Source: Stomorhina lunata (Eukaryota; Arthropoda; Insecta; Diptera; Rhiniidae). From it: 64,000 nucleotides of DNA. A program made the position numbers and the translations under genes. Positions 42,771-55,179 of this stretch are shown in pieces; the first letter of the stretch is position 1; the number at the start of each line of letters is the position of its first letter. The DNA is taken from assembly GCA_933228675.1 (NCBI GenBank), contig OW121742.1, positions 39,531,255 through 39,595,254 of the forward strand. The letters are read 5' to 3'. The notes beneath the pieces are model-generated. The model saw nothing but the letters and a program-made list of their open reading frames with translations. It did no database searches and was not told where the DNA came from.

Positions 42771-45162
42771 CGTCTGTCTGTCTGTCTGTTGAAATCAAGT
42801 TTCTGAAGCCCCTGGAGGATGTTCTTACATAAATTATATATCAGAATTTAGGAAATTCTCCCGCAATGAACGCTATTAAATTTCATTAAAATCGGTTTAT
42901 AAACACCGAAAATATCGAAAAAATACCAAAAATTAGACGAAAATTTTAAAATTTTTGATTGAAACACACTTTTAAATAACAAGAGAAAAAAGATACTCCT
43001 GGTGTACATGTGATAATATTTTATATATCAGATTGTAGGAAATAGTTTCCCAAAACACTCTGTAAAATTTTATCAAAATCGGTCCATAAACAACTGACAT
43101 ATCGCCAAAACATTGAATTTGATGTATCGCAAATTGCCCAAAGTTCGCATTAGAGAATGTTTGTTGAAAAAATGAAATGCAGAAATAGGAAAAACCATCC
43201 TCCTTTAGCACGGACCTACATAAATTTTATATCAGATTTTAGGAAATTCCCCCGCCAAGCACGTTATTAAATTTTATCAAAAGCGGTCCGTAAACAATTG
43301 AGATATCGCAATAACACTACATTTGATGTACAGCAAATTGCTCAAAGTACGTGTCTAAGAAATTTTGTTTACATTTCGTAAGTATTGTTTCAGCGATATC
43401 TCAGGTGTTTATGGACCGATTGTGATGAAATTTGACATCGTTCTTTGTGTGAGGATTTTCTAAAATCTATACTCCACAAATCTGATTACGAATACCATTC
43501 AAACTGTACCGATCAACTTTGAATCGGCAGGAGAATCGATTTCGCGACCTCCGTCCGTCCGTCCGTCCGTCCGCCCGTCTGTTTTTTTGTCCGTCCGTCT
43601 ACCTGTATGTAATTTTTTCTGTTGTAGTCAAGTTTTTGGAGCTCCTGTTTTGTCGATATCTCAGGTGTTTATTTTGATGAAATTAAATAGCGTCCTTCGC
43701 AGGGGATTACCTAAATCCTGATGCATTCGGTAATTTGTGGTAGATATAATTTAGCGTTTAAGCGATGGTGTTTTGATCGACAATGATAAAATTCAGGGTG
43801 AGACAATATCCTAAAATTTTGTGTAAAATCCAGGAGCTCCACAAATCTGATTTTAGCAGACAGACACTCTGCATTAATCTTAATTTTGTGTCTGACTTTT
43901 GAACATTATGATAACATTTGAGAATGTATTATATATCAAATTATAGGTAATCTTCCTAGGAAGTACAAAAATGCAATGATATCCGTTCAAAACCTACATA
44001 TGTATGTAAGTATCTCACATATCAACGACAATTTAAATTTTTTAAATGCAATTGGGAGAAATCCGTTCACGTTTGACAATTGATCCCGTATAACTTCGCC
44101 TAAGATACGATGATGACATTTAGTATAAAGACGTTGTACAATATTGATATTCAGGGCGATAGCGTCTAAAATAAACTTTTTAGAGGGACAACATTTGACA
44201 AAAGTATTTCTGATCTCTTGAAAAGTTCGATATTGAAAATGGGGGAGCTCTATTCACATTTAGTGAAATCTCCCATATAACCCCGACCGGGAATCGATTT
44301 AATGCTGATAAATTAAATCACATTAAAATTGCACAAGGAACTAGAGCAAAACTTTCCAAACATCCATCGGACAGATCGAAAAAACAATACATCCCAAATA
44401 TTATTGATGAAGTGTTCATTTTAATTAATTAACTAACTTCAGATTAATAAGTAAATCTTTAATAACTTTTCCGACCAAGCTGATATCCATCCATTCAAAA
44501 GCTATATATTTCACGTATGTATCTAAAACTAAGAGTGTATACCCTATAATTTTAAGGCTTATCATTGTTAAAGCTTTGACCTAAATCAGTCCGCTAACTT
44601 CAGAGTTTTACATAACTAATCAAGAACTTTTACTGGTGGGATAATTCGTACGAATTAAAGTGCACAACCCTCACTGGGCACAGTGTTTTTGGGTTGCATG
44701 CCAGAATACTTAAACTTCATCAAATCGATGTGCTATTGCAAATGTAAGGGCATCTACATTTTGAAGCATCTTTTCTGCATGGTTTATCTGGTCTATCGAA
44801 CTTTATTAAATGTTCGTAAAATATGTGTATATTTTATTTCGAAGCTACTGGCTGGCTTAAATATGCACTCTCTACTTGTAGTCTAGTAATCATTATCTTT
44901 CACAAAGGGACCACTTTAGAACCCAAGTGAAGCTTCCCTAGACATCAGCCACCTGCCCAACCTAACCTTTGGGTGCATAACTATCCTAGATGATGACGCC
45001 ACCGAAAAGCTTTTCTTTTTCCGACTCTTAATTTTAAAGACTCTTTGCATATAATACTAGTATAACCAAATTTTGCTAGGAATTACATTAAGTACTTTTG
45101 CAGCACCATTGGTGAAGGGTATCCAAGATTCGGCAAAGCCGAATATACCACTCTTACTTGTT
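42604..45162 (+). mobile_element. Helentron/DINE-1-like insertion with precise empty site
   Basis: Starts ATACCCTTCACCAATAGGTG (5' hairpin) after a T run. It contains GTCCGTCTGTCTGTCTG near 42737 and GTCCGTCCGTCCGTCCG near 43552, and ends GATTCGGCAAAGCCGAATAT and ACCACTCTTACTTG at 45160 before TT. Comparison with 40885-40900 shows insertion within a T run with no duplication beyond what T|T insertion predicts, a Helentron hallmark. The 2.56-kb length and two GTCC-type blocks suggest more than one element copy or an internally duplicated one. No helicase/Rep coding region seen. Confidence 0.72.
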
Positions 45163-45485
45163 GGTTAATAACTTACTTAGGGATAGAGCTGCATCTTGGC
45201 TAAGGTAAATAAATGCGGATATCAATCTACTTGAATCAGAAGTACATTGTAAAATCTTCAACTTGGAAACAGGCCATCAATTTGGAACTGCTGGTAAATT
45301 CTTAAAATTTACATGCATAGTATTTATAACAATTGTGTTAGTATTAGTGACACAATTTCAACAGCTGAGTATGCTATAGTACTTAACGAAGTACGTTAAT
45401 TGTAGTGTACTTCGTGATAGGTTGTTCTAATAAATGTTGTGTATTTAAGCAGGTACTCAAAAATTTTAAGGTAACTATACTTATA
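45163..45485. repeat. Segmental duplication, copy 2, part B
   Basis: 323 nt, identical in length to 40892-41214 with three differences (for example catcaatttgg against catctatttgg). Beyond 45485 the sequence ttgaatactttgttacg is presumably the original right flank of the locus. Confidence 0.9.
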
Positions 45486-46096
45486 TTGAATACTTTGTTA
45501 CGTATGTTACTTTTTACCGAACTTGCCTTAGTACAGTACGGTACCCTAAACTACAGTTTTTAGAGTATTTTTTCGAAACTTGGTTTGAATCGAATTTCCT
45601 TGAAAGTTGACCCACTTTACTATTATCTGTCATACGATTTGAAATTAAACTATATAGTTTTTTCAATTAATAATTTTACAGAAATTTTCTGTATATATGT
45701 ATGTCTATATTTTTAACTTATAATTTCAAAAAAAGTCTTATCAACTATTTACAACAACTCAAAGAAAATTAATTTGTTCATTTAAGATGCTGACGTAGAA
45801 ACCATGTACCGCAGACGTGATTAAAAAGTGATCAAAATGCACTTGGAATATAAAGCAAAGTCCAAGAATTGTTCAACACTTTTTTTAAACACATTTAGAA
45901 GAACATGAATTTAACTACGTTTTCCAGATTTTGAAAATTTAAGGAACTTCTTTTGTAATTTTTTTTTTTTCAAATGTTAACAAATTTTTTCAAACTTATC
46001 TACTACAACTTGAACTTGGCAAATAAATATCACACAAATTTTCTTTTTAGACTAAAATTAACTTAACTAGAATTTTGTTCCGGATCCTTAAAGTGA
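45486..46096. other. Unannotated DNA downstream of the small gene
   Basis: No repeat recognised. It probably holds the 3' untranslated region of the minus-strand gene, but I found no clear polyadenylation signal in that direction. Confidence 0.4.
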
Positions 46097-46318
46097 TCAA
46101 ACTTCAGTTTTCGTTTTGTGGAAATTTTGATTGAAACGCTGGATCTTCATTTCCGTGGGCATTTTTTGTGAGCGATCAAATTCACAGGTTTTGTTATATT
46201 TGACCATTCTGCCACTGGAACCAGGAGCCGTACGCCAATAGGAAGTCTGCATAGCATGACGTCCGGAGATATAACGGGTGGTAGCTCCCACTAAAGAGTT
46301 GATATTGTTGGCTGGCAT
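46097..46318 (-). CDS. Small basic protein, probable host gene, function unknown
   Basis: A 73-codon minus-strand frame starting MPANNINSLVGATTRYISGR and ending in FNQNFHKTKTEV. It stands out from the whole window: GC content is well above the background and codon use is gene-like (GCC, ACC, CGT, CAG, AAG, GGC present). The start has A at -3 in an A-rich leader (AAAAAATGCC), a good insect initiation context. The product is basic and hydrophilic, rich in S/T/R/K, with no signal peptide, membrane segment or cysteine pattern. I do not recognise the family. It may be a single-exon gene or one exon of a longer one. The open frame in another register at 46194-46403 is a shadow of it. Confidence 0.6.
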   Translation of the reverse strand: MPANNINSLVGATTRYISGRHAMQTSYWRTAPGSSGRMVKYNKTCEFDRSQKMPTEMKIQRFNQNFHKTKTEV

Positions 46319-47110
46319 TTTTTAATTTTAAATTTCTTTTGTTAAAAGGTAAACTTGACAATTTATTTAATTTAGATTTAATTGAAATATATTCTTCCTT
46401 CAATATTTGTTCTGTGCTTCTAATTCACGTTACAGTTGACTTGTTTCTGTTACTGGTTCCAGCCGATCGTTGCCATTTATAAGAAATTAATATTTTGTTT
46501 TGATTTTTAATCTTTTGAAAAAAGTTTTTCTTTTTTCAAAAAAATAATATAAAAATTAATTGTTGTCCGTGTGTTTTTATTCATATATAGTATTTTTTTT
46601 AATCTATACGCAGTAAAACTTTTTTTCTAACTATTATCATTTGAAGTGATCGTTCGTTTTGTTTATATTTTTTCTTTAAGTATATGGATGATGACTTAAT
46701 TTGTTTTGTTTTTGTTTTTTTTTTATAAAAAAAAAAATAAATTTTTTTATACGTAAGTTTGATGTTTTTGTTCTTATCTGATTGTTTAATATTTATTGTA
46801 TGTTTTTGGTTCTTACAAGAAAATACCAGGTTTTACGAACTTTTGTATTTGTTTTGCCAATAAGTGCAAAGTGTTATTTGAAAGCCGATTCAAAATTTTC
46901 CCCAGCAAGACTGTACCTCGCAACTAGATTTAGAATCGTTTTTTAAAGTATTCGTTTTGAAGTTACAAATCACTAAAATTTACAATTTTTACTTTTAAAA
47001 TGCAAGAATGATTGTGAGGCGACCCCTGGCTATAGGACTCAATGTAGGAAAGAAATGATATTTAAGGTCAGCTGAAGAGTTGTATAAAAAGAGACGACAA
47101 GTTAAGCTCA
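46319..47110. promoter_or_regulatory. 5' flank of the small gene, promoter not resolved
   Basis: About 790 bp upstream of the minus-strand start. The first 180 bp contain moderately complex sequence (ccagccgatcgttgcc, cacgttacagttgac on the plus strand), then T-rich DNA. No convincing TATA box or initiator could be fixed, and a 5' intron is possible. Confidence 0.25.
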
Positions 47111-49845
47111 TAATCTATAGAAAAAATTTTTATCAAAAATTTTTCTATAAAAAATTTTTTTAACAAAAAGTTTTCTACAGAACAGTTTTTTATCAATCCT
47201 TTTTCTTTAAAAAATTTTTTTATCAAAAATTTTTCTATAGAAAATTTTTTTTATCAAAAATTTTTCTATAGAAAATTTTTTATCAAAAATTTTTCTATAG
47301 AAAATTTTTTATCAAAAATTTTTCTATAGAAAATTTTTTTATCAAAAATTTTTCTATAGAAAATTTTTTATCAAAAAATTTTCTAAAGAAAATTTTTTTT
47401 ATCAAAAATTTCTATAGAAAATTTTTTTATAGAAAATTTTTTCTATCAAAAATTTTTTTATAGAAAATTTTTTTTATCAAAAATGTTTCTACAGAAAATT
47501 TTTTTATCAAAACTTTCTAAAGAAAATTGATTTATTAAAAAGTTTTCTATAGAAAATTTTTTTTCAAAAATTTTTCTATAGAAAACTTTTTTTATCAAAA
47601 ATTTTTCTATAGAAAACTTTTTTATCAAAAATTTTTCTATAGAAAACTATTTTATCAACAATTTTTCTATAGAAAACTTTTTTATCAAAAATTTTTCTAT
47701 AGAAAACTTTTTTTATCAAAAATTTTTCTATAGAAAACTTTTTTATAAAAAATTTTTTTATAGAAAACTATTTTATCAACAATTTTTCTATAGAAAACTT
47801 TTTTATCAAAAATTTTTCTATAGAAAACTTTTTTATCAAAAATTTTTCTATAGAAAACTTTTTTATCAAAAATTTTTCTATAGAAAACTTTTTTATCAAA
47901 AATTTTTCTATAGAAAACTTTTTTATCAAAAATTTTTCTATAGAAAACTTTTTTATCAAAAATTTTTCTATAGAAAACTTTTTTATCAAAAATTTTTCTA
48001 TAGAAAACTTTTTTATCAAAAATTTTTCTATAGAAAACTTTTTTATCAAAAAATTTTCTATAGAAAATTTTTTTTAACAAAAGTTTTTCTATAGAAAATT
48101 TTTTTTTATCAAAAATTTTTCTATCGAAAATTTTTTTTGTCAAAAATTTTTCTATAGAAAATTTTTTTAACAAAAATTTTTCTATGGAAAATTTGGTTGT
48201 CAAAAATTTTTCCATAGAAAATTTTTCTATCAAAAATTTTTCTATAGAAATTTTTTTTCATCAAAAATTTTTCTGTAGAAAATTTCTTAATCAAAAATTT
48301 TTCTCTAGAAAATTTTTTTTCAAAAATTTTTCTATAGAAAATTTTTTTTCAAAAATTTTTCTATAGAAAATTTTTTTTCAAAAATTTTTCTATAGAAAAT
48401 TTTTTTATCAACAATTTTTCTATAGAAAATTTTTTTATAGAAACTTTTTTTATCAACAATTTTTTTATAGAAAATCTTTTTTATCAAAAATTTTTTTATA
48501 GAAAATTTTTCTACAGAAAATTTTTGTATCAAAACTTTCTAAAGAAAATTGATTTATTAAAATTTTTTTCATAAAGAAATTTTCTTTTTAAAACATCAGA
48601 AAATTTATTCATCAAAAATTTTCTATAGAAAATTTATTTATTAAAAATGTTTCTATAGAAAATTTTTTGATTAAAAATTTTCATTAAAAATTTTGTATAG
48701 AGAATTTATTTACTAAAAATTTTTCTATAGAAAATTTTTTGATTAAAAATTCTTTTATAGAAAATTTTTTTATCAAAAATTTTTCTATAGAAAACTTTTT
48801 TATCAAAAATTTTTCTATAGAAAACTTTTTTATCAAAAATTTTTCTATAGAAAACTTTTTTATCAAAAATGTTTCTATAGAAAACTTTTTTATCAAAAAT
48901 GTTTCTATAGAAAACTTTTTTATCAAAAATGTTTCTATAGAAAACTTTTTTATCAAAAATGTTTCTATAGAAAACTTTTTTATCAAAAATGTTTTTTATA
49001 AAAAACTTTTTTATCAAAAATGTTTCTATAGAAAACTTTTTTATCAAAAATTTTTCTATAGAAAACTTTTTTATCAAAAATTTTTCTATAGAAAACTTTT
49101 TTATCAAAAATTTTTCTATAGAAAACTTTTTTATCAAAAATGTTTCTATAGAAAATTTTTTTAACAAAAATTTTTCTATAGAAAACTTTTTTATCAAAAA
49201 TGTTTCTATAGAAAATTTTTTTAACAAAAATTTTTCTATAGAAAATTTTTTTATCAAAACTGTCTAAAGAATATTTTTTTATTAAAAATTTTTCTATAGA
49301 AAATTTTTTCATAAAGAAATTTTCTTTCAGAAAATTTTTTCATCAAAAATTTTCTATAGAAAATTTATTTATTAAAAATTTTTCTATAGAAAATTTTTTG
49401 ATAAAAATTTTTTTTATAGAAAATTTTTTCAGCTAAAATTTTCTATAGAAAATTTATTTATTAAAAATTTTTCTATAGAAAATTTTTTGATTAAAAATTT
49501 TTTTTATAGAAAATTTTTTTATCAACAATTTTTCTATAGAAAATTGTTTATCAAAAATTTTTGTATAGGAAATTTTTTTAACTAAAATTTTTCTATAAAA
49601 AAATTATTTTGTCAAAAATTTTTCTATAGAAAATTTTTTATCAAAAATTTTTCCATAGAACATTTTTTTATCAAAAATTTTTTTTTCTAAAATTTTTCTA
49701 TAGAAAATTTAAAAAAAATGTGTAAAAAAAAATAATTTATGATATGAACCTAAGCGCGACTCAAACTCACAACGTCCTACATAAGGACTTTTTATAGAAA
49801 AATTTTTGATACAAAAGTTTTCTGTAAAAAAGTTTTTGGGAAAAA
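47111..49845. repeat. 30-bp CTATAG-core satellite array, ~90 units
   Basis: Monomer TTTTTCTATAGAAAA + ctttttta tcaaaaa, period 30. The core CTATAG palindrome is preserved while the ATCAAAAA half varies. Long patches are nearly perfect (47780-48050; 48760-49200, where an ATGTTTC variant alternates in blocks), flanked by diverged units. Because 30 is a multiple of three, open frames up to 183 codons appear on both strands; they are low-complexity translations (KKFSIEKFLI type) and not genes. From 49730 to 49800 the array is interrupted by non-repeat sequence. Confidence 0.9.
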
Positions 49846-49856
49846 TACTTAAAAAA

Positions 49857-50250
49857 CAAGCAAGAAAGTGCTATAGTTGGTCAAGCCCGACCATACAATA
49901 CCCTTCACCATTAAGATCAAAGGTGTTCATTTTACTAAATAAAGACAAATATTTGCTAAATTTTGCCATCATACAAACATTTTCTCAAAACTTATATATT
50001 TAAGCTGTTTCTGTAATTTGGACTTCTGTGAAAGCTAGGGTCAAATATGCACCGATTATTTCGAAATTTGGCAAAAAATAAACTTAAAATCCTTATTATC
50101 TTGAAACTTACGACAAAAGAGTTTGTATGGGAGTTATGGTCAAATGTGGGCCGATTTCGAAATTTGGTACAGAAATATAGGTTTACATAAGCAGTATCTG
50201 TATTAAATTTCATGAAAAATATCAATATTTGTGGCCAATAGAGTAGTTGT
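49857..50250 (-). mobile_element. DINE-1/Helentron-like 3' fragment
   Basis: Minus-strand 3' terminus: hairpin GGTCGGGCTTGACC, then aactatagcactttcttgct tg ending at 49857 next to TT. Interior matches 7340-7790 (ttaagatcaaaggtgttc, atttgctaaattttgccatc, ttgtatgggagttatggtca, gtggccaata). The 5' half is absent. Confidence 0.65.
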
Positions 50251-50696
50251 CGAGATGTAGGACAGATGTTTTACAGATACAAACTTTAACAATTTTATTA
50301 TTATTTCTTTCATAGAATAGATTGATTTCGTAGAACTCTCCACATAAGCAATTCATAATCCAAAGGTGATCATCTTATTTAAACTTATTTCCGCATTAGA
50401 CATTTAGTCATCGCTACTTAGATTAGTTCACTTTTATTATGTCTACATAAATACTTGTTACATCAATTTACAAAATCATTTTAATTGCAATTTCACAATT
50501 AAATATGTATTAAATAATATAGACGAATACAAAGTGTGACGTAAATAACACCCAATTCAATGGTGAAAAATATATATTTCAAAATCCAAAATGATAATAT
50601 AAATTTTCAAGACGACTTTTGTCCCAAGATCAAAATTCAATTAATGCGTTTAAGTAAATACTTATGTATATGCAAAAAAATTACAAGTAATTAAAT
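50251..50696. other. Unannotated spacer
   Basis: Nothing recognised. Confidence 0.4.
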
Positions 50697-53600
50697 GTTT
50701 TGAAAATTTTTTTATTTTATAGAAATTTTTTAAAAAAATTTTTGTTTTTATAGGAAATTTTTCAAAAATTTCTTATTTTTATAGGAAATTTTTCAAAAAT
50801 TTCTTATTTTTATAGGAAGTTTTTCAAAAATTTCTTATTTTTATAGGAAATTTTTCAAAAATTCCATATTTTTATAGGAAATTTTTCAAAAATTTCTTAA
50901 TTTTAAAGGAAACTTTTCAAAAGGTTCTTATTTTTATAGGAAGTTTTTCAAAAATTTTTTATTTTTATAGGAAATTTGTCATAAATTTCTTATTTTTATA
51001 GGAAATTTTTCAAAAAAAGTCTAATTTTATAGAAAATTTTTCAAAAATTTCTTATTTTTATAGGAAATTTTTCAAAAATTTCTTATTTTATAGGAAATTT
51101 TTCAAAAATTTCTTATTTTTATAGGAAATTTTTCAAAAATTACTTATTTTTATAGGAAATTTTTCAAAAATTTCTTATTTTTATAGGAAATTTTTCAAAA
51201 ATTTCTTATTTTTATAGGAAATTTTTCAAAAATTTCTTATTTTTATAGGAAATTTTTCAAAAATTTCTTATTTTTATAGGAAATTTTTCAAAAATTTCTT
51301 ATTTTTATAGGAAATTTTTCAAAAATTTCTTATTTTTATAGGAAATTTTTCAAAAATTTCTTATTTTTATAGGAAATTTTTCAAAAATTTCTTATTTTTA
51401 TAGGAAATTTTTCAAAAATTTCTTTTTTTTTTATAGGAAATTTTTCAAAAATTTCTTGTTTTTATAGGAAATTTTTCAAAAATTTCTTGTTTTTATAGGA
51501 AATTTTTCAAAAATTTCTTATTTTTATAGGAAATTTTTCAAAAATTTCTTATTTTTGTAGGAAATTTTTCAAAAATTTCTTATTTTATAGGAAATTTTTC
51601 AAAAATTTCTTATTTTATAGGAAATTTTTCAAAAATTTCTTATTTTTATAGGAAATTTTTCAAAAATTTCTTATTTTTATAGGAAATTTTTCAAAAATTT
51701 CTTATTTTTATAGGAAATTTTTCAAAAATTTCTTATTTTTATAGGAAATTTTTCAAAAATTTCTTATTTTTATAAGAAATTTTTCAAAAATTTCTTATTT
51801 TTATAGGAAATTTTTCAAAAATTTCTTATTTTTATAGGAAATTTTTCAAAAATTTCTTATTTTTATAGGAAATTTTTCAAAAATTTCTTATTTTTATAGG
51901 AAATTTTTCAAAAATTTCTTATTTTTATAGGAAATTTTTCAAAAATTTCTTATTTTTATAGGAAATTTTTCAAAAATTTCTTATTTTTACAGGAAATTTT
52001 TCAAAAATTTCTTATTTTTATAGGAAATTTTTCAAAAATTTCCTATTTTTATAGGAAATTTTTCAAAAATTTCTTATTTTTATAGGAAATTTTTCAAAAA
52101 TTTCTTATTTTTATAGGAAATTTTTCAAAAATTTCTTATTTTTATAGGAAATTTTTCAAAAATTTCTTATTTTTATAGGAAATTTTTCAAAAATTTCTTA
52201 TTTTTATAGGAAATTTTTCAAAAATTTCTTATTTTTATAGGAAATTTTTCAAAAATTTCTTATTTTTATAGGAAATTTTTCAAAAATTTCTTATTTTTAT
52301 AGGAAATTTTTCAAAAATTTCTTATTTTTATAGGAAATTTTTAAAAAATTTCTTATTTTTATAGGAAATTTTTAAAAAATTTCTTATTTTTATAGAAAAT
52401 TTTTCAAAAATTTCTTATTTTTATAGGAAATTTTTCAAAAATTTCTTGTTTTCAAAAATTTCTTATTTTCATTGGAAATTTTTCCAAAAGTTCTTATTTT
52501 ATAGGAAGTTTTTCAAAAATTTCTTATTTTTATAGGAAATTTTTCAAAAATTTCTTATTTTTATAGGAAGTTTTTCAAAAATTTCTTATTTTTATAGGAA
52601 ATTTTTCAAAAATTTCCTATTTTTATAGGAAATTTTTCAAAAATTTCTTATTTTTATAGGAAATTTTTCAAAAATTTCTTATTTTTATAGGAAATTTTTC
52701 AAAAATTTCTTATTTTTATAGGAAATTTTTAAAAAATTTCTTATTTTTATAGGAAATTTTTCAAAAATTTCTTATTTTTATAGGAAATTTTTCAAAAATT
52801 TCTTATTTTTATAGGAAATTTTTCAAAAATTTCTTATTTTTATAGGAAATTTTTCAAAAATTTCTTATTTTTATAGGAAATTTTTCAAAAATTTCTTATT
52901 TTTATATGAAATTTTAAAAAAATTTCTTATTTTTATAGGAAATTTTAAAAAAATTTCTTATTTTTATAGGAAATTTTTCAAAAATTTCTTATTTTTATAG
53001 GAAATTTTTAAAAAATTTCTTATTTTTATAGGAAATTTTAAAAAAATTTCTTATTTTTATAAGAAATTTTTCAAAAATGTGTTATTTTTATAGAAAATTT
53101 TTCAAAAATTTCTTATTTTTATAGGAAATTTTTCAAAAATTTCTTATTTTTATAGGAAATTTTTCAAAAATTTCTTATTTTTATAGGAAATTTTTCAAAA
53201 ATTTCTTATTTTTATAGGAAATTTTTCAAAAATTTCTTATTTTTATAGGAAATTTTTCAAAAATTTCTTATTTTTATAGGAAATTTTTCAAAAATTTCTT
53301 ATTTTTATAGAAAATTTTTCAAAAATTTCTTATTTTTATAGAAAATTTTTCAAAAATTTCTTATTTTTATAGGAAATTTTTCAAAAATTTCTTATTTTTA
53401 TAGGAAATTTTTCAAAAATTTCTTGTTTTTATAGGAATTTTTTCAAAAATTTCTTATTTTTATAGGAAATTTTTCAAAAATTTCTTATTTTTATAGAAAA
53501 TTTTTCAAAAATTTCTTATTTTTATAGGAAATTTTTCAAAAATTTCTTATTTTTATAGGAAATTTTTCAAAAATTTCTTATTTTTATAGGAAATTTTTCA

Positions 53601-53895
53601 AAAATTTCTTAGTTTTCTGTAAGAAATTTTTCAAAAATTTCTTATTTTTCTATAAGAAATTTTTCAAAAATTTCTTATTTTTCTATAAGAAATTTTTCAA
53701 AAATTTCTTATTTTTCTATAAGAAATTTTTCAAAAATTTCTTATTTTTCTATAAGAAATTTTTCAAAAATTTCTTATTTTTCTATAAGAAATTTTTCAAA
53801 AATTTCTTATTTTTCTATAAGAAATTTTTCAAAAATTTCTTATTTTTCTATAAGAAATTTTTCAAAAATTTCCTATTTTTATAGGAAATTTTTCC
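50697..53895. repeat. 31-bp satellite array, ~100 units
   Basis: Monomer TTTTTATAGGAAATTTTTC + aaaaatttctta, period 31, with an odd palindrome AAATTTTTCAAAAATTT at its heart. Units are highly uniform from 51100 to 53600. At about 53610-53880 the monomer changes to a 33-bp form with TTTTTCTATAAGAAA, which combines the CTATA of the 47-49 kb array with this array's core. Since 31 is not a multiple of three, no long open frame results. Confidence 0.95.
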
Positions 53896-54479
53896 AAATG
53901 CAGAGTTAAAAAAAAACTCCATCGGTCTCCTAGTCGGTTTCCAAATTGTTGAGAAAACAATTTACAAATATTTTAATCTAAATACAATTTTATATTATTT
54001 GTTTTGCTTAAGATTAGATACTTATCGAAGACAACAACCACTCTAATAAACTACTTGAACTAGATTATTCATATCTTAGAGATTTATTTATTTATATTTA
54101 AAAGATTATCTTTTCTGTTTTTTCTTTAAAAATCTGCAAAACTTTTTTAGGAAACTATATGTTGCTTATTTTGATTATTTAATAACTAGATTCAAGATCA
54201 AGGAATATTATTCCAAAGCTATTTAGTCTGGACAAATTCTCTTGACAACTATTTTGTCTATTCAAAATATTTACTAAATTTTTTCGACTTTTTTTTGCTC
54301 ACATTTTAATAACAAAATAATCATGTCTTCAACTATTTATTAAATAATAAATGAATTTTTACACTATTCAGCAAAAATTTTGAAAGAAGACCCTAGTAAG
54401 AATAACTAAAAGTTCTGTAGCCAGTTTAAAAAATATTGCAACTTTTGAGTTCTTATTTAAAATTTCGTTTTATATTTCA
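53896..54479. other. Unannotated spacer
   Basis: Unique-looking AT-rich DNA (agtcggtttccaaattgttg near 53933). No feature. Confidence 0.4.
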
Positions 54480-55156
54480 AACTGAAACAGGGGTTTTACC
54501 CCTAAAAGTATATGTGTAAGTGAAAATATCTCGAAAACTAGCCATACGGTTTAATGAAGATATGAAGTCAAAGCGTCTGTTTATTTAACAAAATGTTTAA
54601 TCTAAAGATTCTTTAGAGTTTTACATATAATTTCCCCTTTGTTCCCTAGTTTTTTCCTAAGTGTTGATTAGTGTTATTTGCTTTTTATTAATTTGTTTAT
54701 TAAATTATTATTCATAAAGACAACAAAAGATATCAATTGTTGTTGTCTTTGTTAAAGAAAGTACATACTTATAAATTTGTTTACAAAATTTTTAATTCAT
54801 TTTTTTTTTATATTTGATTATTCTTTGCGATTTTGAGTTGGAACAATTGATAAAAATATTTCCACTCTTTAAGTACTTACTCATATTTTGGACCTGTAGT
54901 AATTTTGTAAAAATAGAAAAGCACCTGTCGAGGGTGTGATATTTTTCATTCAGATAATGAAGGTCGTTGTTTTTGATGAAAAGTTAAGGCGCCATTAATT
55001 TTTCGATATATACAACATTTGCTGCTGATACAAGTACAATACTAGTACAATTAAATAAACAAAACGCATTTATTTCATATCTTCATCGAATCGTATGGCT
55101 AGTTTTCGAGATATTGTCACTTATATGTTGTAAGAGGAAAAACCCCAGTTTTTGCC
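54480..55156. mobile_element. Foldback element with ~120-bp arms
   Basis: The left arm (acaggggttttacccc ... atatctcgaaaactagccat ... gaagatatgaa ... tgtttatttaa, about 54485-54590) is the inverted copy of the right arm (ttaaataaacaaaacgc ... ttcatatcttcatcga ... atggctagttttcgagatat ... aaccccagttttt, about 55040-55152). The centre contains a caacaaaagatatc/gttgttgtctttg palindrome near 54720. No coding capacity; no target duplication resolved. Confidence 0.65.
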
Positions 55157-55179
55157 TTAAATATTAAATGTTCTTACTT

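Noticed and set aside
42737..42790. GTCTGTCT run as an independent microsatellite
   Set aside because: It is a standard internal block of the Helentron/DINE-1-like elements and occurs at the expected place in other copies here.
47697..49312. Open frames of 90-183 codons on both strands (KKFSIEKFLI-type proteins)
   Set aside because: They are translations of a 30-bp stop-free repeat, overlap each other on both strands, and have no non-repetitive domain.
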